Source: Silene conica (taxonomy: Eukaryota; Streptophyta; Magnoliopsida; Caryophyllales; Caryophyllaceae). Taken from it: a stretch of 64,000 nucleotides of DNA. Of the stretch, positions 1 through 13,025 are shown in pieces. Both the position numbers and the translations under genes were made by a program. Position 1 is the first letter of the stretch. The number at the start of each line of letters is the position of its first letter. The notes beneath the pieces were generated by a model. That model saw only the letters and a program-made list of their open reading frames with translations. It did not search any database and had not been told where the DNA came from. The DNA lies in assembly GCA_029255685.2 (NCBI GenBank), contig CM055311.2, positions 16,142,952 through 16,206,951 on the forward strand, given 5' to 3'.

Positions 1-2851
1 TCCCTAAAGTCAACAGAGGCCGATGATTCTAATAATTGGCTTAACAGAGATCCCTAACAGTTCGTACCATAAAAATAATAATGTATCAAAACCAAATCAA
101 GATAACATCGTAAGAGTTTGAATAACATGAAAACTATGAAAGTAGATAACTAAAATATGTTATAGTATTGGTCGAAATAGGTCTAAGCTGACTTTCCGAC
201 TAACTTTGCCTCATCTAAAGCATGCTTCTTTGTGGTGCTTAACTGTGCATCATCTTCATATTCATATGCATCTAACGAACGCTTTGTCGGCGTGATGTTA
301 ACAGAGCTCGTAATGCACTCATCCTCAAGATTGCTTTGGATGGACTCCTGAGACATAATTGATAATTAGAAACAAATAGATCTGATATATTTGAATCAAT
401 ATTATCTATGTAATTTGTATTGAGTTTGAAATATCACATTTTCTTTACCATTTTGATCTATGCTCTCTTATCGGGAATCCACTTCCAAAGAGTCTTTCTG
501 TCAAATTAATAGATAACAAATATGAGCAAGTTTTTAGTCTATTTAATTTAATAGTAAAGTATCAATGCCGCTTATAACATATTCAAACCTGTGATGTTTT
601 GCAGGTTTCAAGGTATTTCAGTATTAGATCTTTATCCTCAGAAAGTTTATTGACACCATAAGATTTCCAGCCTTTGGTAAGGTTATACTTTTCATCAACC
701 TTGACTTTGAATATGAATCTTCTGTTCAGTAATACATTAAGTTCACTTGGATGTGCATTTGGATCCCCATGCTGTAATTCGATAATGTCGGTTATTAAAA
801 CAATAATATAGTTGTTTGTGTATGTAGTACAATACCACCGATTAAAATTTTAATTTTAAAAGTAGTAATACAATTGTTTCTTTTCTACAGTAATATGAAC
901 CTTAAGTTGGTTGTCTCGTAGTTGTTTTGCTGATTGCTTGACCAAATCAGTAGCTTGAGTATCAAATAGTATGAAGGTTGCATTTCCGGTATGATCGCAA
1001 CTTTGACTCTTACTTTATACTTACATAAAAATTCATTTAAGACAGTTCGAATGGGGTATGAAGTAGATTATAAAAGAGTCTACTTTACGTTTATCTCAAT
1101 GACTCAAATTTGACGAACCTGAGAATGACATATTTAGCATATCCTTCACATTTTCCAGTACATAACCATTTCTCTCTATCGTCTAACTCCACTGTTGATC
1201 TACATTTTTTGCAGCTCTCAATGTACCACTTAAATTCCGTGTCGAGTGCTGTTATAGTGGCCAAGGTAACAAAATATCCCTCCTACATGAAACAGAAATA
1301 ACATAGTAGTATCTCCAATTAGTTATTATCCTTAATAAAATAAACTTGGTTAAACTTAATATTTATTTGTTATACCTCTTGGATCTCTCTAATTTCATCA
1401 ATTGTCCGTCTTGCAAACCCATCTAGAAGTTCATTAGCGACTGATTCAGAGTAGCTTGTCACAATTGTTGAGCTCGATGTCGATTTCAGACCAACTTCTA
1501 TATCTCTGGAAATTCGGTAAGCATGATATATCTTAGTTATGACATGTTATAATATTAGTCTAATACCGATGTCATGGTCATCCTAAAATAATTAGAGTTA
1601 AAGAAATATTGTGATTGCTAAATTATTTTCAAAGCAAGTGGGTCAAAATTTAGCAGTGATTTTTCAACCTATGTGAACTCTAGGTTTTCTGAAGCACTCT
1701 CTAGCACAATGGACAACTGGGAATGAACAACAAATTCACCAGATTAGTGGGTCAAAATTTAGCAGTGATTGTTAATGAAAATTCCTTAATAAATCATATA
1801 TTTTTCCCCATTCAAGTATGCTTAAATTTAAATTAAAATACCCTGTCATTTTGTTTACTTTGCACGGGTCATTTCCCAAGTATATGTAGGCAAATGCACG
1901 GGTCATTTTGGGCGTTTGATACCTCATAGATTTTAATATTCTCATGAAACCCAAAGTGACTTCTATGCTATGAACTCGTGCTATGGTGCACGGGTCATTT
2001 TGTTATGGTGCAACTTTGCATGGGTCATTTCCCAAGTATGCTTAAAATACCCTGTCATTGTTAGTGCTAAGAACTCACATGCTAAAATTATGCCCATGTC
2101 CTTCTTTTTTGTTTACGCACACGTAAGATAAACAAACAAATACTATTTAATACTAAAGAATGTTAACAACATACATTTTTATAAAATTGCAAACTTCGGG
2201 TATTTCTGCATCCAATAATAACTTCGAACAAAGTGAATTAGATACATTTGAATCTGCATAGACAATGATATAGTTAGTACAAAGGCATTTTTAATGCTAA
2301 AAGTATATACCCACACAAAGTATGACAAAAAAGTGCCTTGCAATGATTTTATCTTGGCATATCGGATTATAACAATAGGACGGTGTTCAGATTTGTCAAA
2401 TTCCGTTGTTGCGCTTGCCATTTCTTCCGCTAGTTTTTCCCAAAGTGTCATAATATACCGTAATCAGAATAAAATAAGTTATATTATTATCTTACCTATA
2501 TTAGGAGATCTTATGATTACGTTTACGTACTATAAATACAGTACGGTTGTAATTGTGAAGCACGAATGAAATAATACAACAACTATGTTTATGAATTCCT
2601 CCATCTCTATTTCTATCATGGTATCAGAGTCTCACGCTCTTGAGGCCTAAACTTAAAAAAAAAAAACTTTCGCTGCCTCGCCGGTAGGTTAATAATGTCG
2701 TAAGAAACCTACCGGCGGGATTTCGTTATTTAGTATTTTGTATTAAAAAAAAATGTACGTACTAAGAAAAAAAAAGGAGAAAAAAAAAATTGTTGGTGTT
2801 CGTGTTCCATTAGCATGATTCAAGTTGATGAATTATTCTTCCCAATTGTAC

Positions 2852-2955
2852 GAAAGCGACTGGCGAGTTACGCACCCGAAAGCGACTGGCGAGTTACGCA
2901 CCCAAAAGCGACTGGCGAGTTACGCACCCGAAATCGACTGGCGAGTTACGCATGA
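2852..2955. repeat. 25-bp tandem repeat, about 4 copies
   Basis: The unit GCGACTGGCGAGTTACGCAC, with a short CGAAA-type linker, recurs four times inside the small LTR element. A partial fifth unit (GGTCTGGCGAG) follows. No function is evident. Confidence 0.8.
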
Positions 2956-2972
2956 AAATCGGTCTGGCGAGT

Positions 2973-3674
2973 CCTATACGTAGGGCTGAGCAAAAAAAAG
3001 GGATCCGAATTTTTAAACCGCATCCGAACCGAAAACCGCAAATAAAAAACCGGAAATTCGGTTTTTTTATGAAACCGGTATCCGAACCGCATTTTTTATT
3101 GTTAAACCGGAGCGGATGTGGATCTCATTTATTCAAAACCGTACCCCGGTTTTTAAACCGGTTTAATAAAAAAATCCTAAAATATATTCTAACTTTCTAG
3201 GCCTAAGCTTAAGTTGTCTAACTAAATCTAAAGTAATGACATGTTTGTTCATTAATGAGATGTTTCATTCGTATTTTATAGATATATTTCGATTTTTCTG
3301 TTTTTGTTCAGTGTTTCGTTTATATATTTTTCTGAAATTTTCCAAAGTTTTGTATATTTTTATACCAACACAAACACAAAGCGTTGCTTTTAATTTCTTT
3401 TTTTTTTCTAGGAAATCATTTTCCAAAATTCTATTCTAATTTATTACACCTTCTACAAGGAAAACATGGCTTTCGTGGTTTTGTGAAACCGGTTTCAAAA
3501 CCGGTGCGGTTAAACCGGATTTTCGGATACGGTTTTCATTTTCGAAAAAAATCGGTATACCGAATAAATCCGGTGCGGTACCGTATCATGAAATGAAGAT
3601 TTTTAAAAACCGGATACCGGTTTTTAAAGCAAAACCGGTGCGGTATACCGCTTTTGCTCAGCCCTACCTATACG
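2973..3674. mobile_element. non-autonomous hAT-type DNA transposon
   Basis: Perfect 15-bp TIRs TAGGGCTGAGCAAAA bound 2981-3666, and an 8-bp TSD CCTATACG flanks them (2973-2980 and 3667-3674), the hallmark of hAT elements. The 686-bp body codes for nothing and is packed with AACCGG/AAACCG motifs in both orientations. Confidence 0.9.
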
Positions 3675-3699
3675 CATTTATCATACCAACCTTTTGAAG

Positions 3700-4318
3700 A
3701 CGGATGTAACAACCCGACCCACCACGGTCGTAACACACCCCCAATAAGATGGGAGGTAAGCCTTTGAGCCCATTATTTGTCCTCACTTAAGCCCAAAAGC
3801 ACAAGGTCTTGTTACTAAGTGGTGGGTGGAAGTTATTATAAACATATCATAAGCCTCACATTCTACCGATGTGGGACAAATCTCCACACACTCTCATATT
3901 TTTCCCATATGGGACAACTTTCCTCTTAGGGTGTTACAAACCACCCCACTTAAAGAACACAACGTCCTCGTTGTGCCTTAAACCTGACCAGGGCCAGAAT
4001 CCTCCCCCGCTAGGTGTGTGACCCGGGCACTCCCGACCACAGGCTCACCACACGGTCGCAGGGTCGCTCTGATACCATTTGTAACAACCCGACCCACCAC
4101 GGTCGTAACACACCCCCAATAAGATGGGAGGTAAGCCTTTGAGCCCATTATTTGTCCTCACTTAAGCCCAAAAGCACAAGGTCTTGTTACTAAGTGGTGG
4201 ATGGAAGTTATTATAAACATATCATAAGCCTCACATTCTACCGATGTGGGACAAATCTCCACACACTCTCATATTTTTCCCATATGGGACAACTTTCCTC
4301 TTAGGGTGTTACAACGGA
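3700..4318 (-). mobile_element. TRIM (terminal-repeat retrotransposon in miniature), minus orientation
   Basis: Two 234-bp LTRs (3705-3938 and 4080-4313) begin TGTAACA and end TGTTACA. They differ at one base that I could see. The interior is 141 bp. On the minus strand a TGGTATCAGAGC primer-binding site follows the 5' LTR (4080-4313), and a purine-rich AAGTGGGGTGGTT precedes the 3' LTR. The 5-bp TSD is ACGGA at 3700-3704 and 4314-4318. Nothing is encoded. Near-identical LTRs indicate a recent insertion. Confidence 0.92.
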
Positions 4319-4645
4319 GATGGATAATGAAGATCAAGAAGTCGATGAAGATTGATTTTTCTTATTTTGTGCAAACTCATGGAAATTTTAACAAATTCCC
4401 ATGAGTTTGAGGGGGGATATTAGGATATTAGAGAAGATTACGGTATCGTAATATACCGTAATTAGAATAAAATAAGTTATATTATTATCTTACCTATATT
4501 AGGAGATCTTATGATTACGTTTACGTACTATAAATATAGTACGGTTGTAATTGTGAAGCACAATGAAATAATACAACAACTACGTTTATGAATTCCTCCA
4601 TCTCTATTTCTATCATGTCACAATGAGTTTTTGACCTCTGTAACA

Positions 4646-4907
4646 TACTCCCTCCGTTCGATTCCACTTGACATGTTTGCTTTTTCACGTTTGCCAACGC
4701 ACGTTTTACATGTTAAATATCTTTAGCTACGTAGTTGCAAAAATTGTAAAGGTTAGATATTTTTAATGTACTCGAAAAGACGAATCAAACAAGACCCCAC
4801 ATGAATATGTTTTCTCTTACATATTAGGAGAAAATTGAGATTAAATATCCACTTGTGAATAGTGTACAAAAAGCAAACCTGTCATGTGGAATCGAACGGA
4901 GGGAGTA
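4646..4907. mobile_element. Stowaway-type MITE in intron 3 of the RPA1-like pseudogene
   Basis: CTCCCTCCGTTCGATTCCAC at 4648 is matched by its reverse complement ending at 4905. A TA duplication flanks both ends, as in Tc1/mariner-derived Stowaway elements. Its left end lies about 10 bp from the predicted 3' splice site (AG at 4638-4639 on the minus strand). Confidence 0.9.
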
Positions 4908-5682
4908 ATTCATTAACAATGTTAGATGTTAATCATTTTATTAACGACTCTTATAAAAGTTGAAGATACATACTTGCAGTCAATTAATTCGATGAGCATA
5001 GTACGCTTATCTTTGGAAGTCTTCTCTACTGGACATTTAGCATGAAGTTGACCAATAATATCTGCGTCCAAGTATAAACGGTTAGATTATTAAATACAAA
5101 CTTTTTAGATCTATATATATAAATTATAAAGACTAAACATACCAACTAAGTATCTTGCATCCAGATTCTTGAGTAATATGTCATTGAATGATGCAAACTC
5201 AAATAGACTCTTAGGAATAACGACATCAGTGGCGGGACTAAAAATAGTTTTTGCAGTAAAATCTATTTTATATGGATGTTTGGTTATTCGATACTCCCCA
5301 GTGTTTTGGCTGACACTGAAATTTGTAATGTAACGAATTTCACCCTCTTTCACCAAAAATTTGTATTTGAAAAATAATCTTTTGGCTATTGTAGCCTGAC
5401 TTTTGGTACCCTGAGAAGGCATATAAATATTAAAAGTTAGTGATATAACTGACTGATTAGTTTGGTTAGTTTATGCTAAAAATATATATATGGACATGTA
5501 AATAAATAGTAATTTTAAATTGTATTTACCTCCGAGTCGATTATTATGAAATCGATATTACTTACTACATTTCCATCTTCCCATGTTTGCTCCCATGAAT
5601 AAAATATAAGTCCTTTGATACGCCACGATTATTTGGCTTGTGTTATGTCCTTAATCATATCATGAGTTGTGTTTACGGCCAT

Positions 5683-6665
5683 AGTTTAAAGTTTTGTTTG
5701 AGTATATAAGAGGAAGAAGGATAGTGAAAGAAGTTTGAATTATTATTATTGTAATTTTCACGTACAATACTTCTTGCTTATATACCGGAATTGATGCTGC
5801 GTTTGATATGTTGCCTTAACAGAGTACTTGTTTGTTGTTTGCACAGGGTCGTTGCTTATCACACCTCAAAGGAAACGTTCTGACTTCTGGCCCTTGATGA
5901 GTAAGATATTATTCCATTATTTCATTGTGTAATTTTGCCAAACTTGGAAGATTCATTGGTTTATATGTAGAGAATTCGGAAGATATTATTCCACTGTGTA
6001 TATTTGTCATATTATTTGCATTATAATTGGGTTGTGTATATTTGTCATATTATTTGCATTATATTATTTGCATTATAATATCTTAGCATCTTCCATGAAA
6101 TAATTATTTTGATTGAGCCCAGAATCGTGTATCTACAAATTGCTATACAGAATCGTGGAATTATATTATTTGCATTGTAATTATTTCACTGTTTAATTAT
6201 TTTTTATATCTACAGATTGCTATACTCAATTCCTTTGATTGAGCCCACAATCGTGGTAATTGATTCCTAGTTTAGGAAATAAAAACTCTAAATTAGATAT
6301 GAGAATATTTACACAATAATACTTGTAGAAAATATGAAAGCATATTTACAGAATATGTTAGGTGTCTAATAATTTACTCATTTTAGTGGTTATCTTTGGT
6401 TAGGCGGGAAAACTTTTTTATGAGGAAGTGACACGTGGACAATAGATGTATAGTGGTTGTTTGTTTATACTTTTATATAGATAGATAGATAGATTGATCA
6501 AACCGTTTTAAACGTACACACATTCTAATTTTGTTTCATTTACTAAGTAACAATTTGCACTAAATGAAAATTGAGTTTCCATTTTAGGATATCTACTGAA
6601 AAGTTTCATTTTGCCAGTGTCCGGGTGTAATTAATTGAAAAAACAGGTTAATAATTTGTAATTTC
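5683..6665. other. AT-rich intergenic DNA upstream of the RPA1-like pseudogene
   Basis: A possible minus-strand TATA element (CTTATATA) lies near 5704-5711. A local duplication of GTATATTTGTCATATTATTT occurs at about 5998-6075, and a GATA microsatellite lies at about 6477-6495. No gene is visible. Confidence 0.6.
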
Positions 6666-6670
6666 ACTAA

Positions 6671-8948
6671 TGTAATACCTCGTATTTTAGTTTAATAATT
6701 ATTTGTTATATCGACGTGTTGTTGGTCTTTCGAACGTTTTTATTCAATAAATTATTTATCGAGTACGTGTTTTATAATTTATTTATTGCATATGTGTTTT
6801 ATAATTTATTTATCGAATACGTGTTTTATGTTTAATATGTTATAAGTGTAATATCGGGTTTGAGTAATTGTTATTAGATCACGTTTTAAACAAGTGTATT
6901 GGGCCTCAAATTTCGTACAACCAATATAGCCCAAAACCGAAAATAACACACATTGAAACAAACACACTCATACCTCACCTCTACCGTCACATAAAACACT
7001 ACCCAAAACCCTAGACCTAACCCTATCGAGACCGAGCTGCTCCTACACGGTTGCTGCCGCCACAACATAGATCAGGAAGGGAGGATTACACGGAGGGTTA
7101 AGGTGGTCTAAGGGTGGTCGAATACGGTGGAAATAGGTATGGTCATCACGTTATTCTTTCTCCTGTTTTCTCTTTCACTTTTATTCGAATGATTTAATCG
7201 CGTGGATTGCATCTATAGTGTCTGATTCTTATACAGTGATGACCTATGATGTTGAGAGTGGTGTCTTGACCATAGTCATAACCGCGTTGACCACCTACGA
7301 CCACCAGGCAAGGTTGTTTTGTCGCATGTCACGTTGCATATCGTTTTCTTTCAGAAACAGAGTTTCGAACATGTAATGTTTACATATGATTTCGATGCAT
7401 TTTATGGTCACGATTCTTTTGGGTGTTAGGGTAGTTGGTTTGGTGGTGGTCAGGGTGGTTGGGTGGTGGTTTTCATGGTGGGTCGTGATGATTCATGTCG
7501 TTTCTTGGTTAGGGTTTATATGGGGTGTCACGGACTGGAAACAGAGTTGGTGTGGGGGTTGGGTTTTGAGTTGGTAATCGTGGGCTGCTTCTGCAGGGTC
7601 GACCACGGCCATTAACCTCCCAGGAACCACCACGGCTCAGAGGCGAGGGTGGTGGTGTCACTGGCGAGGGTGGTGGTTGCTGTTGGTGTCGAATGTGGTG
7701 GTTACGGGAGTGGTTAAACGTGGTAGCTGCTGGGTTTGTGTTTGGGGCAGGAAGTGTTTTCGTTCCTTTTTGCCATAAGTGTCAGATTGTTCAAGTTTAT
7801 AATTGGGTTATTATTTGCAAACATTAACATAAATTGTTATGGGTGACATTATTTACATGAATGAAAGTAAATATTGGGTATTCTAAGTACTTATTGTTAA
7901 TGTTTATTATTAGTAATAATTGTATGTTAGTATAGAACTTTGTATGTCTTTATAAAATGGATAATTTTTGTGTTATTATTATTAGCAATATTAATAATAA
8001 CATTTTATGGAGTAATGTTGTTGTACATGTGTCTTTGATAATATTTTAGTATGTAGTAGTAGTTTCGTGGCATTTCTATAACGGGAAATTTCTATTCTGG
8101 GCAAGGTTACTATTTCGGGAAAGTTTCTATTACAGGAAACTTTCCACTTGTAGAAAATTACCATATTTGGAATCCTTACTGTTCAAGAATAGGGGTTATT
8201 AATCGTTATGTAAAATATGTTTAGGTGACGGTTTCTGCGTGGGACATTTCTAGGAGTTGTTGACTGTCTTTCTGCAGGTTGAGGTAGGGAAAGATATATC
8301 TGTGGTTGCGTTATTGACATGACATATATGTGTTGTTTATTATAAGATTGATATAAATACTTGTGAATGTATTTTTGGATTGTTGATTTCTATCAATTAT
8401 TGTGGAGAACGGGAGTTGTGAAATGGGTCTTGTGATATGGGTCTTGTGATATGGGACTTGTGATATGGCCATGGAAGGAGTGGTGTGATGGAAGGTGTGG
8501 TGTGATGGAAGGAGTGGTGTGATGGAGGTGAAGTGGTTGACTGGTGATATGGAGACGGAGTGGTGCTATGATCTATTGTCATTTATGTCTTATTGATGTT
8601 TTCCTACTCAACCTCATGGTTGACCCTGTGTATTCGTGTGACACCTACAATGATCCGAAATGGGGAGTAGATTTTTTTCAGGTCAGAGACAGTTGGATTA
8701 GGAGCACGGGCATGGAGAGAGACATGGCTTGGACCTACTTAGAATTAGATCACATACATAGTTGTAACCAGTTGTACCTTTTCTATGCGTAGTGTTGTAA
8801 CATCAAAGTGTAAATTCTATCGGTTTTATATAAAGTACTTTGTATTGTTTACTTTGTTATTCACTACCTCGGACATTCCGAGATGGTAACAGCTCAATTT
8901 ATTTGAGAATGTCTTGCTAAAGGCTCTTGAGTAAATGGGGGTGTTACA
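6671..8948 (+). repeat. 5' LTR of element A
   Basis: The LTR spans TGTAATACC to TGTTACA. It holds a GC-rich, GGTGGT-heavy block (about 7400-7760) between AT-rich parts. Short ORFs here recur in the 3' LTR and are not genes. The last 110 bp match the LTR ends of elements B and C, showing one family. Confidence 0.88.
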
Positions 8949-11900
8949 AAGTGGTATCAGAGAGAACGATCCTCAGGCCTAAACTAAATGAATAATAATG
9001 AACATAGGGAGAGTCAAATAAAATGAACCCCGAGACGAAACGGTTAGGAGCCCCTAAAAGGAACGGGATGAGTTAGGGGCCCCCTCACACCAAACCTGGG
9101 CCCTTTCTGTTCTGTCTCGGGAACCCTATGAGAGTAATTGAAGAGTGGGGTAGACTATATAGTGACCTAGTTATTTTGTGCTAACGTTCTTGCAGGTGAA
9201 GAATGAGGTAAGTTATGATGTGAAATATGATTGGTAATATATACTGCGAATCATGAGATTGATGTTGAATGTTGACTAAGATATACTATTTCTGATATTG
9301 AGAACAAGAGTTTTTGAATATGAGCTTTACTCGTATATGGTGATATGCATGCGGCTATATGATCCCTGAACCGTTAGGTAGAGATATAGTATAATGATAT
9401 GTGTAATGAGTTGATGAGTTATAGCTACCTAAAAGGGGTAGATGTAGGAGAGATATGATCATGATTGACTGGAATGGTTAGTAGAGCCAACTATGTTATG
9501 TCGTTATAGGATGTGGAATCAAGTTAAGTCTTATGGGTAAAGCTAGTAGACCGAACCGGATGTCGTGCCCGTTGATAATTGTCTGTACTATTCTATGCGT
9601 GTATGCACTTCTTATTTGCATGCCTTATACTTTGCAAGAGTTTACTGATAGGCATGCTAGGCAAATGTTTAGTAATATGCAGAATGTGTGTTCTAAGCTA
9701 TGAATGTATATAGTCATGTGTTGCGTATATCGTATTTAAAATTTTATGCATGTTATATACATTTAAATTCGTTATGAAGTTTGTCATCAATAAGGGATAT
9801 GTAGTAGTCCCTAGGTTATATTTCCGTACTTGGATACACCTGTATAACTATCAAGTTATTTGGTTGATTGTGTTCTCAATTTCAAAATCTTACTGTGATC
9901 TAGATGACGATTAAAGCTGAAATGGGGAAATGAATGTTAATGTGGTGCAATGTCCATGCTTCAAATGATATGTCAACGTGTTTCGAAAGATGAATGGTTG
10001 AGTTTCGAAGTAGTAATGTGAAATTGTAACAGAACCAAAATTTTAAATAAACTTCCAGAAGGCTACCTTGTTTGTACGGATTGTCATTTTAAATATGTTC
10101 CATATTTGAGTATGAAAATTTTATGTATGATGACCCCCTGAGTTGGGTTTACAATGATTTTGGTTTTATGTTAATAGGAGTTATTTGTTGAGAGAAATAA
10201 ATCTTTTAGTTGACGGTGGTCAGATTGTTACTGTACAGTCCCGTTTTGACCCATCTTTTTGGTAAAAGAAATCATTTAAAACTTGGTTATTGTCTATGCA
10301 TAACTCCAAATCTACTGTTCAGAATATGCGTTCACGTTTTCAAAATAATAAGCTATGTAAAGTCTTAACGAGTCGTTATTTAATTGTGATTCTTGCAAGT
10401 TGCCTGATTTTCTGTTGAATTGTTGTACAGTTCTTGTTCAGATCGACTGAGTTGTAAAAATTGTATTAAATAATTTCCTTGAGTTATGCATTCGATTCTT
10501 TTCCCTATGATTAGCTAATTCTTTATATTTTTTTCTAAAACTATAATCGCTCGCACGTTAGCTAAGTTGTTATTTAGTTATGATTTTTGTAAGTAGCTGC
10601 ATAACGTTTAATTGGTGAAATTGTGAGATATGTAGTTTCGTATAAAAGTTAAGCAAATCTGAATTATGTGATGTGACCTCGTGATATCCTGATATGGCAT
10701 TCGTAACATGAATAGTAGGCATATAGTATGAGTATGAACCTCACTACGTGATAGCGTAACCTTGTTTATTTCGTCAAGTTTAATAAAGAATCGTTTCAAT
10801 TATATGTCTAATATTACGACCTCAAAATGATTATGTGCTGCCCGTATGTGATGTCAAAAGCATATTTATCTGAGAAGAGTCTTGCCAAGTGGCAAAACAA
10901 AATTTAACTGGTAAGCTTATTAGCATGATATAACAATCTAATGGTTGTACGTAATGGTGATTATTTGAACAATGTGAATCTTGTTGATGTTCTTTCATAC
11001 ATCGATGGTTTATCTCCGTCTAGTTCCCTGTGATTATAATCTCTATAATTTTTTTTTTTAAGTATATTGATATACCATACAGCGAAATGCATACTGTTAT
11101 ACTTAGGATCTGATCACGATGTGTTGAATCATTAATTGTTGACATGTGATTTAAGGAAGTACTAGTCTGGTGAATTCGCCCACTTTTATCGTTAATTTTT
11201 TTTATATAATTCATGAACTACAAGAACAATGTGTTAATAAAAGAGAGTCAAGCTGTCTGCATGTAATCTTGTTCGAACTATAACGTGTAAAAAGTTGTCT
11301 TTGATTCGTGTTTATAATTGACACAAACTACCCTCTTAGTGTTTCAAACCTTTCAAAATATTTTCAAGTGATGAACCAGGATAAAGCTTGATGTTTAATA
11401 ATTATGGTGGTTGTTTGCAACATGACAATTCTGTAGCTATGTGTCGATGAAATCCTGCTTGAATGTTTTGCTGCGCATTGTATAAAACCTTTATTTGCAA
11501 GTTGTATATAGAAATAGTTTCATGATAAAGGATGTAATATGAGTGGACGAGAAATGTACCTAGGTGGTTTTGTTAATTTATTGATATCTGGGAATGTTAA
11601 ACGTTCTTCTGAGTCTATGATTTGTGTATATCTTGTGAAATATGTCAATGTTCCATGTTTAATTACGTTAATTAATTTTGCTCTATGACTTTTCTAAAAT
11701 ATGATGTTCTTCTAAGTGATTATGAGTATGAAACATTTTAATTTGTCAAGTATGAACCATGAGCCTCTTGATTGTTTACATTGTTGTAAATATATTAAAT
11801 TTGTGATAAAATTTCAAAGGTAATATATGTTTGCATGATAATTGCTATGGGTTTCTTATGAGTACTTGATTGAGTTGAAATTAGTAATTGTTCCTTTATT

Positions 11901-13025
11901 TTAATAGTTAATATTTCCTTTTGATAAGATAATCCTTTTGTTTGTGAGATGGGTAAACTTCTGGTAATTGATCAGGTGTTTATGCATAATGATGTTGTAT
12001 TAGGTTGGTTTGTTATAGCGTCCAGATCCTTGTTTTATGAACTGTGGAATTGTAAGTATATATATACAAGTATGTCAATGAACTTAGAAGGTAAGTACTG
12101 CTGAGATTGAGTTGATGAGATTGTTTACTCGTGAGTCTAGAACAAAGGCCATGGTTGATTTGTTTTGAGATTGAGTTTGCAGTTCAGTATTTTATCGAGT
12201 TGTCGTATGCTTTGATCTTGACTCGTGGGTGAGTAGCTTAGAGTTTAGTCTCTAAATGTGGAGCAGTTCCTTTAATGGAATATTTGACAATAATGATATC
12301 AGAATGAAGATGAGAATGGGTTACTGGTTTGAGTCATATTCTAATTTGAAATCGGTATTGAAATGGAAGTATTGATTGCGTTTTATTCCGCCCGTTCACT
12401 CACCCCTTGTCTTTGGTCTTGGATGCGACGATGAGTGCGATACTTGGTTACTTGGGGTTAGATTTTATGAGGTAAAGTAATGAGTAAATGGGGTAATGAG
12501 TCAGGATGTTTATGGGGTTACGGGGACGTAACCATGTTCTAAGGAGGATAGGATTGTAAAATCTTAATAATTTACGATATGGATAGTTGTTATGATCATG
12601 ACTAATAAGTATCGTGTGATTTATTTATTTATTTATTTTTTTTTTATAATGTGTTTCGTGAAGTATACTTTAATTCGGTTATACGTTAAACTTTGAGGAC
12701 AAAGTTTTCTTAACGAGGATAGAGTGTAACATTTGGTAATTCAAAAGGGCCGTTACTAATGTGATGTGGTGTCACATTTTGTGTTCGTTACATGCCTAGT
12801 GACCAGTTTTGACCATGGGATGGTGAACTTCGGGACGAAGTTCCTCGTAAGGGGGGAAGACTGCAATAACCCGTATTTGCACAATTCACTTGTGTTAATT
12901 GCTTTATTATGATGTTTTACATATTCGAATCTATATGAGCATGTGATGTATGTTGAGTAGGTAAGCACGGTGAAATATGTGTGTGGTTGAACTTCGGGAC
13001 GAAGTTCATTTTAAGGGCGGAAGAC
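8949..13025 (+). other. interior of element A, non-coding
   Basis: The primer-binding site is at the left end. Two copies of a hairpin plus polypurine module lie at the right end (12829-12867 and 12991-13025). Long parts match the interior of element B on the opposite strand, for example about 10290-10460 against 18890-19060. No conserved retroelement protein is readable. Confidence 0.75.

Larger units (their letters stand above)
2446..4620 (+). mobile_element. small non-autonomous LTR element (TRIM-like) nested in the RPA1-like exon
   Basis: Direct repeats at 2451-2618 and up to 4615 act as LTRs. The left LTR is followed at once by TGGTATCAGAGTC, a primer-binding site matching initiator tRNA-Met. 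The right LTR is preceded by a polypurine tract (TTTGAGGGGGGA near 4406-4417). The 5-bp TSD is TGTCA at 2446-2450 and 4616-4620, and removing the element restores the RPA1-like reading frame. Without its two nested insertions the interior is only about 480 bp and has no coding potential. The right LTR seems to begin near 4418, so the left one lacks roughly 31 bp of outer sequence. Confidence 0.8.
183..5682 (-). pseudogene. RPA1-like (replication protein A 70-kDa subunit-like) pseudogene, 10 exons
   Basis: The family binds single-stranded DNA through OB folds; this copy is broken. Exons by splice signals and frame: 5530-5682, 5143-5410, 4974-5061, a fourth exon split into 4616-4637 and about 2338-2450, 2175-2253, 1376-1505, 1119-1282, 889-1019, 589-771 and 183-347. 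Visible parts are an N-terminal OB fold, a middle OB fold (VTLWEKLAEE motif), a C-terminal zinc ribbon (CKKC and CTGKC in exon 7) and an acidic tail ending in TAG at 183-185. Lesions are an in-frame TAA about 17 codons after the ATG, a one-base frameshift near 990 in exon 8, and an LTR element within exon 4 (TSD TGTCA). Intron 4 seems to start with GC rather than GT. Plant RPA1-like families are large and some ride on Helitrons; I saw no Helitron ends. Confidence 0.85.

Noticed and set aside
7000..7030. Telomere-like CCCTAGACCTAACCCTA stretch, also at 13360-13385
   Set aside because: It has only two imperfect CCTAA-type units, inside an LTR and present in both LTR copies. It is not an interstitial telomere array.
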